From Stentor coeruleus (taxonomy: Eukaryota > Ciliophora > Heterotrichea > Heterotrichida > Stentoridae): a stretch of DNA of 50,469 nt. A program made the position numbers and the translations under genes. The stretch covers positions 1-50,469 of the forward strand of contig MPUH01000493.1 in assembly GCA_001970955.1 (NCBI GenBank), in the 5' to 3' direction. Under the pieces are notes generated by a model. It did no database searches and was not told the origin of the DNA. It saw only the letters and a program-made list of their open reading frames with translations. Every line of letters begins with the position of its first letter. Position 1 is the first letter of the stretch. This document shows positions 18,824 to 28,394 of the stretch, in pieces.

Positions 18824-20779
18824 ATGGAATCATTCCAAACTGTGGGAAAATCTCTGCCACCCAAAGAATCCGGTCTCGTCAAACAAGCTATGAGGCTTAT
18901 CGATGGCAAAAAATTCGCTAAGGCTTTGAAGAAAATAGAAAAAGTGCTCTTAGTTTGTCCAGACGATGGTGAAACACTAGCTTTGAAAGCAAGTATCCTA
19001 AACTCACTAGGTAAAAAAGACGAATCTCTAGTCATAGCTAAGCAAGGGATTATGAAAGCTTTGAAAAGTCCATTGTGCTGGCATACTCTAAGCCAAATTT
19101 ACTATGGCGAGAAGAACTATTTGGAAGCTTATAAAGCAGAACAAAGGGCTTTTGGATTTGCTCCAACTAATAACTCGATTCATAGAAGTTTGAGCTTGCT
19201 ACAGCTACATACTCGTGATTATACAGCTTTTAGAGACTCTCGTAGACAAATATTGGTTAGTAACTTTACAGGGATGATTAACTGGATTAGCTATGCAGTG
19301 GCTGAGCATTTGTGTGGTGGGCCGGATAAGGCTGGGAGTATACTAGACTCTTTCATAAAATCTATGGAAAAACACATGAGCAACCAAGAACTATCTGAGA
19401 CCCTACTCTACAAAGCTAGAATCCTTGAAGAGCTCCATAGATATGAAGAAATGCTAGACTTCCTTACAGTAAACCGCACTAAAATCCGTGATACCCCTAC
19501 TTGGAATGAATTAGCCACCCGTGCTGCATTGGGCTGCCAAAATTTCCCTGAAGCTGAAAAAATTGTCCTTGACCTTTTGTTAATCAATTCCGAAAATCCT
19601 GTGTATTTTTCATGGTTTTTCAGGGCAAAACAGCTTCTCACTGATGAACAAAAGCTCCAAGGCCTCAAAGAACTAAAAGAAAAGTTCCCAAAAAGCACAG
19701 CGATTGAAAGAGAAGAACTCAATTGCCTACATGAGAACATCCTGGACAAACTCCCTGAGTACCTGGCCAAGAGGATCCGTAAAGGCATTCCGTCGATTTT
19801 TTCTGATATCAAAGCTCTGCTTACAGAACAACCCCGTGGACATATTATCTTAGAGTTTGTTAAAGATAATGTTCAAAGTTTAACAAATGATAAAAAATTC
19901 CTCAATAGTGACAAAATCGAGCAGCCACAAAATTTGATGTGGATGCTATATTTACACGCTCAATTACTTGACTTTTTCAAAAGATACGATGAAGCTATCG
20001 AAACTGTAAGCAAAGCAATAAGTCATACACCTACAGTTCCTGATCTATATCTATTCAAAGCTAAAATACTGAAGCATCAAGGGCAAATAGACAAAGCAGC
20101 ACAATCAGCAGAAGAAGCTCGAACATTAGATTACGCCGATAGATATTTGAACAATAAAGCAGCGAAATACTTATTGAGGAACAATATGATAACTGAAGCA
20201 GAAGAGGTTATGTCAGTCTTTTCTAAAGAAAAAGCTAATGAGCTTAATGTGCATGATATGCAAAGCATGTGGTTTGAATTAGAATTAGCTGAAGCTCATT
20301 TCCGTCTTGGGAATCTAGCAAAATCTGTAGAAGAGTTTAAATGGATAGAAAAGCATCTGGTCGAAATGTTTGAAGACCAGTACGATTTCCACTTTTACTG
20401 CTTCAGAAAAATGAACCTCAATGCCTATGTAGATTTCATGGCCTTTATCGACACTTTAATGAAGCATAAAAATCTATTAAGAGCAGGGCTTGGCCTTGTA
20501 AAAATCCACATGCAAGACCCTGGAGTTGTTCCTTTAGCTGAATCAAGCCGGTTAATAAAGCTTCTACTCAAACATCACAGTCAGCATATAGAGCTGAATC
20601 AATTAGGGTTCAATGTATTTATGGAAAGAGAAAAATACATCCTTGCACTGAAATGCTTGGACAAACTCAAAGCTACCCCACAGTTCCCAGAACTAAAAGA
20701 GAAGTTCGAGAAGAAAATCGCTGACAAGCAGTTCAAGGAAGTTATTCACGAAACTATATCTAGAGTATTAAATAGTTAA
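18824..20779 (+). CDS. NAA15: NAA15-type auxiliary subunit of the NatA N-terminal acetyltransferase
   Basis: A 651-residue TPR solenoid protein. In NatA it wraps the catalytic NAA10 subunit and anchors the complex at the ribosome exit tunnel to acetylate N-termini of nascent proteins. The N-terminus is diagnostic (SLPPKESGLVKQAMRLIDGKKF), followed by the conserved GETLALKASILNSLGKKDES, CWHTLSQIYYGEKNYLEAYKAEQRAF and LSLLQLHTRDYTAFRDSRRQIL. TPR helices continue to about residue 620. It is shorter than animal NAA15 (about 860) and lacks the long charged C-terminal region. It is a single exon ending in TAA at 20777-20779. The next gene's ATG lies at 20781, leaving one base between them, which is striking for a eukaryote. 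Confidence 0.93.
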   Translation: MESFQTVGKSLPPKESGLVKQAMRLIDGKKFAKALKKIEKVLLVCPDDGETLALKASILNSLGKKDESLVIAKQGIMKALKSPLCWHTLSQIYYGEKNYLEAYKAEQRAFGFAPTNNSIHRSLSLLQLHTRDYTAFRDSRRQILVSNFTGMINWISYAVAEHLCGGPDKAGSILDSFIKSMEKHMSNQELSETLLYKARILEELHRYEEMLDFLTVNRTKIRDTPTWNELATRAALGCQNFPEAEKIVLDLLLINSENPVYFSWFFRAKQLLTDEQKLQGLKELKEKFPKSTAIEREELNCLHENILDKLPEYLAKRIRKGIPSIFSDIKALLTEQPRGHIILEFVKDNVQSLTNDKKFLNSDKIEQPQNLMWMLYLHAQLLDFFKRYDEAIETVSKAISHTPTVPDLYLFKAKILKHQGQIDKAAQSAEEARTLDYADRYLNNKAAKYLLRNNMITEAEEVMSVFSKEKANELNVHDMQSMWFELELAEAHFRLGNLAKSVEEFKWIEKHLVEMFEDQYDFHFYCFRKMNLNAYVDFMAFIDTLMKHKNLLRAGLGLVKIHMQDPGVVPLAESSRLIKLLLKHHSQHIELNQLGFNVFMEREKYILALKCLDKLKATPQFPELKEKFEKKIADKQFKEVIHETISRVLNS

Positions 20780-20780
20780 T

Positions 20781-21134
20781 ATGGGTGAACTTCCTGAGAT
20801 CGAACATATGTTTTCGCCTCCAGCTGATAGACCTAACCAAACGGTAGATATTATATAGATTGCTTTAGTTTTCACATCTTTGGTTCTTATTGCATTTTCA
20901 TGGTTCGTTCTTGAGCTGTCGAGACTTGGACTCAATCTAGAACTATGGAGTAAAATCAACAAGACTGCCTCGCTTCTGTTTATAAGCAGCATATCTACAG
21001 TGATCGGCATTCTTATATGGTTTTGGGTTCAAGGGAATATTATCATCACAGTTGAAGCTTTAGGTTTGTTCTCGGTGATTTTTATTTACTCAGTAAAAGT
21101 GTTCTTTAAAGCCCACGCAAATACTAAGTCCTAG
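20781..21134 (+). CDS. RPN2: Ribophorin II/Swp1 C-terminal domain protein (oligosaccharyltransferase)
   Basis: Two exons, 20781-20843 and 20859-21134, joined by removing a 15-nt intron, give a 112-residue protein. It matches the C-terminal membrane domain of ribophorin II, an oligosaccharyltransferase subunit in the ER: PEIEHMFSPPADRPNQT (family: PEI-x-H-x-F ... P-x-x-RP), then the first membrane segment IALVFTSLVLIAFSWFVLEL, LGLNLELW, and two more hydrophobic segments including WFWVQGNIIITVEALGLF. The large lumenal domain of animal RPN2, and the smaller one of yeast Swp1, are missing: translation appears to start exactly at the linker before the membrane domain, and the preceding DNA is NAA15 coding sequence. 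The first membrane segment would have to act as signal anchor. It is convergent with the DIS3L-like gene, 12 bases away. The stop is TAG. Confidence 0.8.
20844..20858 (+). other. 15-nt spliceosomal intron
   Basis: GTAGATATTATATAG starts with GT, ends with AG, contains an in-frame TAG stop, and its removal fuses two segments that together match ribophorin II. Its length is a multiple of three. The size and AT-rich interior are those of the tiny introns known in Stentor. Confidence 0.85.
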
Positions 21135-21146
21135 TTATTTTAGATA

Positions 21147-23735
21147 CTAAATAGTTTTTAAGAGTTTTAGGTTTATGGTCTTCCGGAAATGCTCAAAGGA
21201 TATTTCGATTTTCACGAGAAGGTGAGAATAGAGGAGGATTCGCTTGTCGTCCATTATCCAAGAAATCCCATCTTCTGATATATTCCCAGGGAGGTCTATA
21301 GCTCCTTCAAGGCCGATTTTTGGGATCATGACATTTACTCCGAACTCTAGGATGTCTGTAACTATAGCTTCCTCTTCAGAACTACCTCGGTTTTTAAAGA
21401 CTAGGTAAGTGTGAAGGTTGGCTGAAGTCCTTTCAGCGAACTGCGACATACGATTTCTGAAGTTCATCCTTCTACAGATTTTCTGCATGATCCTCCTATC
21501 AGTCATACTATCTGGTAAAGACTCAACATCTATTGAAGCTGAAAGAAGCCTGTGCACTAAAATGTCAGCATAACGACGAATTGGACTTGTGAAATGAGTA
21601 TAAATTTGAGCAGCTAAACCATAATGATGATATTCAAGTCTATCAAATTCACTTGAGCAGAAATAAACAGCTTGATTCATACACCTTGTAACCTGCATGC
21701 GGACTATAGTGTTAAGATAGTGATCTGAGCTTTTTATATGATTAAGACTTGATGAAAGCTCTGAAGATGTTGAGTACAACAACGAATAATTAAGTTTTTG
21801 CAGTTTACTTGCTAATACACCAAGTTCAGGATATTTAGGTGGAGGATGTCTTCTAAGGATACTATACGCAGGGTAAGTGTCTACAATTTTTCTACCTACA
21901 GCAACATTAGCAAGAAGCATGAACTCTTCAACCATGCTATTAGTCTCATATGTTTGATATAGGGCAATATCTTTACCTTGTTTTTCTGTATCTAACTCAA
22001 ATTTAACTTCAGTACTAGCTAACTCAAGAGCCCCTTCGTCAATACGCTGCTGTCTTAAAAGCTTCGATATATGCATAAGTCTTTTTAATGACTGAGTTAA
22101 TTCATCAGGTTTATTAGCGTTTATAAGATCTTGTGCTGTTTTATAAGATAAACTAGCTCTTGAATGAATAATACTTTTACCAAACTGCGTGTTGATAATC
22201 CTAGCGGTCTTAGGGTCAATTTCCCATATTACAGAAAAAGCTAAACGGTCTTGGTTACTTACAAGACTGCATAACACTTCAGTTAAAACTCCAGGAAGCA
22301 TATCTGTACGTTTTTCTACCAAATAAACAGTTGTACATCTTTCAGAGGCTTCTAAATCTAAAGATGAATTTGCTTTAACAAAATATGTCACATCAGCAAT
22401 ATGCACACCTATTTCATAATTCCCATTAGCTAACAAACTACAATGTAAAGCATCATCAATATCTTTACATCCGGGTGGATCAACACTGGCAACACATCTG
22501 TCTCTTAAATTTAACCTAGATTTTTCTTCTTCTTGAGGAATAGTCCAATCTTTAGCCGGTAAGCAATTTAATGCAGCTTGAGTAAATGGTTTGATTATAA
22601 CATCATGTTCTAGAAGGATAACTTCACTTTCTGTTGCTAAGTCAGTTATATTGCCAATTATACGAACCATATGGCCTATTGGATGTTCACTATGAGCTGG
22701 CCATGAGGAGATTTCTACTGATATACGTTTATCTTCAAGAAGGTGGGGGAATAAACAGAGAAGTTGAATTTCAGGGATTTTGGGATTTATTGGAGAGAAC
22801 ATGCAGATTTCTTTGTTGTTGTGAATAAAGCCTGTACGACGAATGCTGCCGCAGTAGTGCTTGTATTTATGTTTGATTATGCAGACAACTTCAGCTTGGA
22901 TGCTTGGCAGGACTTTTTGAGTTTTTTTTCCTGTTACCACAACATCAACTCCTTCGTCAAGTTCGATTTTATCTTCAACTTCCATCCCGCCTATGATTTT
23001 TACGGCCACTATATCACCGTCTATTGCTCTATTCCCTGCTTTACCTTCAACACTTACTTGAAGTTCAGCCCTAACCCCTTTGTTTATAGAAACCCATGCT
23101 TTCCCTCTATCTTCTCTTAAAACATGAAATACTCCTTCGTAAAGATCCCCTTGTTTGATTAAAGTAAATGCTTGATCATATGAAATATGGTCTGGAAACA
23201 AGGCTGGACCATCTGAGATTACTACAGGAAGTTTATCCAAAAGTGGAGACCCAGCAAGAATAGCTTCAAGGTTGTTTGATATCACTACAACATTAATATC
23301 AGGCAAATGCTTAGAATAATAACCTTTTAGAACTTCTACTGCTATATTAGCTCTGTTTGGTGTATTTATCGGCACATATGTTTCTTTATGATGTTCATTT
23401 GGAAATACTGCATATTGTTTGTCTTCAATGAAAATTTTCATTTTATCGTAAAGCTTCAAGTCTAGTTTTTTCATATGGACAAAGGATGATTGTGGAAAAA
23501 CTGTGTTGGATGGAGCCAGGAAGTCTTGGTTTTCAAGAAATGAGAAGTAGGTTAATAGAGAGTCAAAGCTAAGGATGTAAATGGTCTCGCTTTTCAAAGG
23601 AGCAAATGAACTCATGCAGTAATTACATGCTGAATGATAGCATGGAAGGTCATTACGCAAATAGTTGCAACGCACACTGTTGAAAATGTTCCCACGACGT
23701 GATTTTTTAGGCACTGAGACTATAACAGGCTCCAT
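21147..23735 (-). CDS. DIS3-like exoribonuclease (DIS3/DIS3L type), PIN site degenerate
   Basis: An 862-residue RNase II-family 3'-5' exoribonuclease, the type that works with the RNA exosome. Order: CR3 motif at the N-terminus (YLRNDLPCYHSACNYC, Cys 32, 37, 40), PIN-like domain (about 50-170), cold-shock domains (about 195-390), RNB catalytic domain (about 410-770) and a C-terminal S1 domain. The RNB metal site is intact near residue 420 (SVDPPGCKDIDDALHC), and later RNB motifs are present (HFTSPIRRYADILVHRLL). In the PIN domain the first Asp may survive (LSFDSLLTYF), but the other three acidic positions of active DIS3 appear replaced; the site equivalent to ITNDR reads ISNNL. Exosome-binding CR3 plus an inactive PIN domain is the DIS3L1 arrangement, so a cytoplasmic exosome role is likely, though a DIS3 orthologue is not excluded. 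The stop is TAA. Confidence 0.92.
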   Translation of the reverse strand: MEPVIVSVPKKSRRGNIFNSVRCNYLRNDLPCYHSACNYCMSSFAPLKSETIYILSFDSLLTYFSFLENQDFLAPSNTVFPQSSFVHMKKLDLKLYDKMKIFIEDKQYAVFPNEHHKETYVPINTPNRANIAVEVLKGYYSKHLPDINVVVISNNLEAILAGSPLLDKLPVVISDGPALFPDHISYDQAFTLIKQGDLYEGVFHVLREDRGKAWVSINKGVRAELQVSVEGKAGNRAIDGDIVAVKIIGGMEVEDKIELDEGVDVVVTGKKTQKVLPSIQAEVVCIIKHKYKHYCGSIRRTGFIHNNKEICMFSPINPKIPEIQLLCLFPHLLEDKRISVEISSWPAHSEHPIGHMVRIIGNITDLATESEVILLEHDVIIKPFTQAALNCLPAKDWTIPQEEEKSRLNLRDRCVASVDPPGCKDIDDALHCSLLANGNYEIGVHIADVTYFVKANSSLDLEASERCTTVYLVEKRTDMLPGVLTEVLCSLVSNQDRLAFSVIWEIDPKTARIINTQFGKSIIHSRASLSYKTAQDLINANKPDELTQSLKRLMHISKLLRQQRIDEGALELASTEVKFELDTEKQGKDIALYQTYETNSMVEEFMLLANVAVGRKIVDTYPAYSILRRHPPPKYPELGVLASKLQKLNYSLLYSTSSELSSSLNHIKSSDHYLNTIVRMQVTRCMNQAVYFCSSEFDRLEYHHYGLAAQIYTHFTSPIRRYADILVHRLLSASIDVESLPDSMTDRRIMQKICRRMNFRNRMSQFAERTSANLHTYLVFKNRGSSEEEAIVTDILEFGVNVMIPKIGLEGAIDLPGNISEDGISWIMDDKRILLYSHLLVKIEISFEHFRKTINLKLLKTI

Positions 23736-25229
23736 TTTTTACATTAAGAGCTTTAGGTTTTAAATACTATATGGATATGCTCGTTTGCCATAGGTAAACA
23801 ATAGAATAGGATTACTTGATTAATACATTAAGGCTATATATATTTTGAATAAGATGAGCTCAGTTTATTAAATAAAAGATAAAATAATGATTAATTTGAA
23901 ATAAATTATATATTAAGTTTATTGAATAGCATTTAACTTATTTTTTAATTTAAGTAAGTTTTGCCTCAAATAATATAATTTACTATTCTTAAATGAAACT
24001 ACAATTTGCTTAAATATGCATTTTTTCTTTATTATATTAATTTCTTTATGGCTTTAATAATGCTTTAATGATAATATTTCACTCACTAGCTTCAAATATT
24101 AAGTCTTACTATTTTGATATACCCATTTCTAATCTTAAATAATATTATAAATATACATCAGCTTCTATTTATGCATAAAAAATAAGTTCTTTGTATTTGT
24201 TATATCTTAAATCAAATTTATAGTACTAGCTTTGCAACACAGATTTAGTAAAAAAAGTCTAGCTTTTCACTTACTTTCTGTGTATTTCTCTGTTTTTAAA
24301 TCAAAAACTAGGATTATTATATAATTGTAATTTAGATGTTTAGAATGTACCTATTATAATCATAATAATGATTATAAAAAAAATCAACTAATTAAAAAGT
24401 TTAAGTTTAATTTGTTGTGAAAGTAAACTATAAACTTATAATCAGCAATATGCATTATTAGTGAGGTTAACACTAGTAATTATCTGGCTTATCTTTCTTT
24501 TATCCGAGCCAATGAATACAGGTATACCAGTGCTGCATTATTAGTGAGGTTAACACTAGTAATTATCTGGCTTATCTTTCTTTTATCCGAGCCACTACAA
24601 ACAGAAATGATTATTTCTGGCTAATCAGTTCAATCAGAAATAAACTTAAGCTTTTAAATTTTACTATTCTATTTCAGTCTAAATTTAGTTATGTAAATCC
24701 AGTTTTTTATAAAAAAATGTTCCTCTTCTTTAAGAAGCACAGCTTTCCAACATTTTCAGTTGAAACAACAAAAATTTGACTTTTTCCAGTGACTTGCTCC
24801 CATTTTTATATCAATTCACTTTTTTGAATTAAAAAATATTTAATTATCTAAATCCTATATAATTTTATATGAATTAACAATATCAAACTTAAGATATTTA
24901 GAAATATATCTCAAAATCTGTGGAAACAATGACTTAAAAGATTTAAAGCAAACCTAATAAAATCAGCATTAAAACAAGTGCTTAATTTACTAAACCAGAA
25001 TCCTATTTTTTTTTTCAGGATTATTTCATCAAGTTTAAAATCCTAAAAGTCACAGCATATATTTTAAGGAAACCCAATGATTTTATTATTAAAACAATGC
25101 AAAAAGTTAAATTTTTACTAAAATCAAATTACTTTGAAAAATAAGCTATCGCTTTTATTATAAAAATCTTAGTTCTTTTATATATTTTTTAACTAATTTA
25201 CTAACTAAACTGAAATAAAATTAAGCAAG
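23736..25229. other. 1.5-kb intergenic region
   Basis: AT-rich, no gene or clear relic found. It contains the 61-bp direct repeat at 24451-24594. Confidence 0.5.
24451..24594. repeat. 61-bp direct repeat with 22-bp spacer
   Basis: Bases 24451-24511 and 24534-24594 are identical. The 22-bp spacer contains the palindrome GGTATACC. Perfect identity in non-coding DNA implies a recent event or an assembly duplication. No coding sequence overlaps. Confidence 0.85.
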
Positions 25230-25511
25230 CTAACTAAATTGACGCTCTATGTACTTCATGAACTCATTTAAGTCAATCACACCATTGTGATTATGATCTA
25301 ATCCTTGAATTATTATCTCAGCTTCATTATCTGGAATGGGTTCATCTATTACATGCTCCATTATGTCCTGAATTTCAGAAGCATCGATTGTACCACTTCG
25401 GTTTCTGTCAAAAAGATTAAAAAATTCATCTAATCTTGAAAAATCGTGATTCCTAAATGCAGAAACAATTTCATCAAACCTTTGCGATTCTTCTGCGGAC
25501 AGTCTTTCCAT
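25230..25511 (-). CDS. Small two-EF-hand calcium-binding protein
   Basis: A 93-residue protein with two canonical EF-hands. The loops are DRNRSGTIDASE and DHNHNGVIDLNE; both have Asp at position 1, Gly at 6, a hydrophobic at 8 and Glu at 12, so both should bind calcium. The N-terminal 30 residues are helical (RFDEIVSAFRNHDFSRLDEFF). It is half a calmodulin in length. It is the leftmost of a cluster of related genes and relics reaching to 28640, but is more divergent from the other two intact copies than they are from each other. Contractile ciliates use many small EF-hand proteins; no specific target is evident. The stop is TAG. Confidence 0.85.
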   Translation of the reverse strand: MERLSAEESQRFDEIVSAFRNHDFSRLDEFFNLFDRNRSGTIDASEIQDIMEHVIDEPIPDNEAEIIIQGLDHNHNGVIDLNEFMKYIERQFS

Positions 25512-26579
25512 TTTATTACATGCTTAATGGGTTTAGATGTAGAAGCTTGCAATTCGAATAAAATTTTACCTTTGAGTATTATAAATGCTTAATATGAAGA
25601 ATGAATTGGAATATAAAATTATGTATTTCAAAGTATTTTTTGGTATTTTTTAGAGTTTTAAAAGGGTTAAAGTTAAGAGAAGAAAGATTCTGATTTAAGA
25701 ACATTTTGCGATAAAAAGTTAAAAAGAAGCAAGATTTAGAATTTCCATAGTAAATTATTACAAAGTCACATAGATTTTTTGATTATAAATCAAAATGGAC
25801 TTATTTTAAAGCTAAAGATATATTATAACAATGAGAATTTAAAGTAATCAAAATTTTGCAAAAACAATTAGCTTAACCAAAAATGATTGACCTTGTGAAC
25901 GGCTTTTTAATAGCCAAAGCCCATGCTATGTCTGAGCAGAAGACCCTGAATTCAACAAATTTCACTAATAAAATCTTTGAGTATTATAAATAGACCTTAA
26001 TTAAAGTAAAACATTAAAAATGTTTAAATTTCAAAGTATATTCCAATCAAGATGACATTACAAAACGAGTCATATCTGCTTATTAATTTTATAAAAATAC
26101 AATTTCTTTGATTAACACTGATTTTAACTTACATAATAAACAACTACAATTTGTGGGTAAAAAAATGTCATGAAAAGATAGATTCTGATTTAAGTCTTAA
26201 AAATCATTCTTTTTATTCTCAGATGCTTTGAGTGTGCTTTTGTTAGGGATTTCTCAGTAGTTCATCTGAAACTTTTTTTGAAGCTCATCGTATTTATTTT
26301 TTTATGCATAAATTCTTACTTCTATATCCTTTTCTTATTATTTTTCTGGTTATCTAACTGATTAATAGCATTTTATAAATTTTGCATCTGCTATGTCATT
26401 TCCATAAATACTTATATCATATATAGCATTCACTTGCTATGTTATAGAGCTGTTTATCAGCTTTTCCTTTAGTCTTTAGGGCTCTAATAAATTTCCATGA
26501 TTTGTTGCATATTTCAGTATCTCAAATTTTAGCTTTCTCCAGCAGATAAAAATATGGCAAATATGCTAATTTATTGAAT
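25512..26579. other. Intergenic with a decayed gene at its right side
   Basis: The left two thirds are AT-rich and empty. The right third, 26195-26545, shows coding-like fragments on the minus strand (separate entry). Confidence 0.4.
26195..26545 (-). pseudogene. Possible decayed coiled-coil gene
   Basis: Reading leftward from about 26540, fragments such as SWKFIRALKTKGKADKQLYN, NAINQLDNQKNNKKRI and KYDELQKKFQMNY follow in different frames, interrupted by TAA, TAG and TGA. Composition is that of a charged, Gln-rich coiled coil. Several stops sit where Gln would fit. The product is not recognisable and the call is tentative. Confidence 0.25.
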
Positions 26580-26921
26580 CTAATCAAACATACTTTTAGA
26601 CTTCTCCTCCATCACGAGCGCGAACTCATGTAAGTCAACCATACCATCCTTATTAAGATCTAGCTCTTTAATGAAACTCTCAATTTCCTTATCAGAAACA
26701 TTTTCGTGCAGTATATCCTCATAGATTAATCTAAGTTCTGCAGCTTCAATAATTCCATTATGGTTTCGGTCAAAGATATTAAGAACTTCATTTATTCTTG
26801 AAGTATCACCTCTTCCTAAAGAAGAATTGATTTTTTCTTTTTCTTCAGGGTAAACCTTTCCATATTTTATTATCCATTTAACCCTAAATCTAATATTTTT
26901 GTTATATATAAAATTAAACAT
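26580..26921 (-). CDS. Two-EF-hand protein with altered N-terminus
   Basis: A 113-residue EF-hand protein, close paralogue of the gene at 27782-28075. The loops DRNHNGIIEAAE and DLNKDGMVDLHE are both canonical. Compared with the paralogue, whose start reads ATGGAAAGGTATACCCC, this copy reads ATGGAAAGGTTTACCC, one base shorter, so the ancestral ATG is now out of frame. The frame is open to a further ATG at 26921, which adds a basic, aromatic N-terminal extension (FNFIYNKNIRFRVKW) with no counterpart in the paralogue. Either that ATG is used or the gene is newly broken. The gene sits in a tandemly duplicated unit of about 0.9 kb. The stop is TAG. Confidence 0.65.
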   Translation of the reverse strand: MFNFIYNKNIRFRVKWIIKYGKVYPEEKEKINSSLGRGDTSRINEVLNIFDRNHNGIIEAAELRLIYEDILHENVSDKEIESFIKELDLNKDGMVDLHEFALVMEEKSKSMFD

Positions 26922-27184
26922 AATCTAAATGTAGCTTAACTAATAAAGCATAGCAAATGACTATCTATATCTTTTTCATCGCACTTTTATCACTTTTATT
27001 CCACTCTTCAAAAGATTTATTTATATCATAAAATTATTAAAGCAATTAGATATAGCAAAAGTTAAAGAAGTAAGCTAAGATATTATTAACATTCATAATA
27101 AACTATTATCTAATAAGCAAACTTTGATTTATCGTCATGTAAAAGCATTAATCGTTTATAGAAAAAAATTTTAGATTCTTTTTA

Positions 27185-27480
27185 TCTGATTGACTTAATA
27201 ATATAAGTTTGGGCCTTTAATCACTTCATACTTATCTTCAATTAGGTCTATGAACTCTTATATATCAATAACTTCATTCTTAATGGTATCTTAATCCTGA
27301 TTATACCTTCAAATTTATTATTAGAAACTGATTCTCCTAGCAAATACTTCATTATGAATTTAACTTCTAAAGCTTTAATAGCTTCGTTGTCGTTTAGTCA
27401 ACTAGATTAAACAGTTCAGTTATTCTTGATAGAACATCATTCTCATCTAATTGAATTTCTTCTGGAGAGAATTTATCAAT
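27185..27480 (-). pseudogene. EF-hand gene relic
   Basis: Leftward from about 27475 the sequence reads KFSPEEIQLDENDVLSRITE, then LFNLVD, where the first EF loop should start, followed by a stop and frame changes. Further on, ALEVKFIMKYLLGESVSNN matches the helix-linker region of the neighbouring EF-hand proteins. The second loop is destroyed. It is part of the duplicated unit at 26580-28640. Confidence 0.65.
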
Positions 27481-27781
27481 TTATTATTAGTTTTTAGACT
27501 TAAGATTTTTATCTAGCTTAAAGTGCTTATTATTCAAGTAGCCATATTCAGGAAAAAGTTAATAGAATAAGTTTTAATAAACTAAGAAATTATATGAAAT
27601 AGAATTAGATTCCAACTTATATTCTTAATATATTCAAATTTTCATAGTATATACTTTTCAAAAAAAATAGAATATTGGTATCTCCATCTATTAGTACTGC
27701 TTTTAGCCAGTTTCCCAAATTCTCCTTTATAATAGTCAAGCGATAATTCCTAACTAATACTAATCTAGCTAACTTATTGAA

Positions 27782-28075
27782 TTAATGAGACCTTCTTTTA
27801 GATTTCTCCTCCATCAGGAGTGCGAACTCATAAAAGTCAACCACACCATTCTTATTAAGGTCTAGCTCTTTAACGTTTTTCTCAATGTACTCATCAGAAA
27901 CTTTTTGGCATAACAAATCCTCATAAATTAATTTGAGTTCTGCAGCTTCAATAACTCCATTATGGTTTCGGTCCAAGAAATCAAAAAGTTCTTTTATTCT
28001 TGAAGGATCACCTCCTTCTATAGAAGAATTGATTTCTCCAAATAATTCTTTTTCTTCAGGGGTATACCTTTCCAT
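27782..28075 (-). CDS. Two-EF-hand calcium-binding protein
   Basis: A 97-residue protein starting MERYTPEEKELFGEINSS. Two canonical loops are present, DRNHNGVIEAAE and DLNKNGVVDFYE, each flanked by typical helices (IKELFDFL, LKLIYEDLL, FALLMEEKS). It keeps the family start lost in the tandem copy at 26580-26921, so it is probably the intact parent-like member. It ends in a basic tail (KSKRRSH). It is expected to be a small calcium sensor or buffer; half-calmodulin size suggests that it dimerises or acts as a light chain, which is inference. Confidence 0.85.
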   Translation of the reverse strand: MERYTPEEKELFGEINSSIEGGDPSRIKELFDFLDRNHNGVIEAAELKLIYEDLLCQKVSDEYIEKNVKELDLNKNGVVDFYEFALLMEEKSKRRSH

Positions 28076-28394
28076 ATTTTATTAACCATTTGATCCTTAA
28101 GATCTGATATTTTTTATTATCTTTAAAATTAGACATAATCTAAATGTAGTTTAAGCAAGTAACTATCCATATCTTTTTCATCGCACCTTTATCATTTTTA
28201 TTTCACTTTTCAAAAAGATTTATTTATATCATAAGATTATTAAGGGAATTATATATAGCGAGTTAAAGAAGCTAGGATATTATTAAACATTTATAATAAA
28301 CTATGATCTAATAAGCAAACTTTGACTCATCGTCATGCAAAAATATCAATCATTTATAGATAATTAGCCTTTTAGATTCTCTTTATTTAATTGA

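Noticed and set aside
20765..20790. Fusion of NAA15 and the RPN2-like gene through a tiny intron removing the stop
   Set aside because: No GT..AG string of 15 or 16 bases covers the TAA.
22634..23120. Plus-strand ORFs inside the DIS3L-like gene
   Set aside because: They are opposite-strand shadows of a strongly supported conserved coding sequence.
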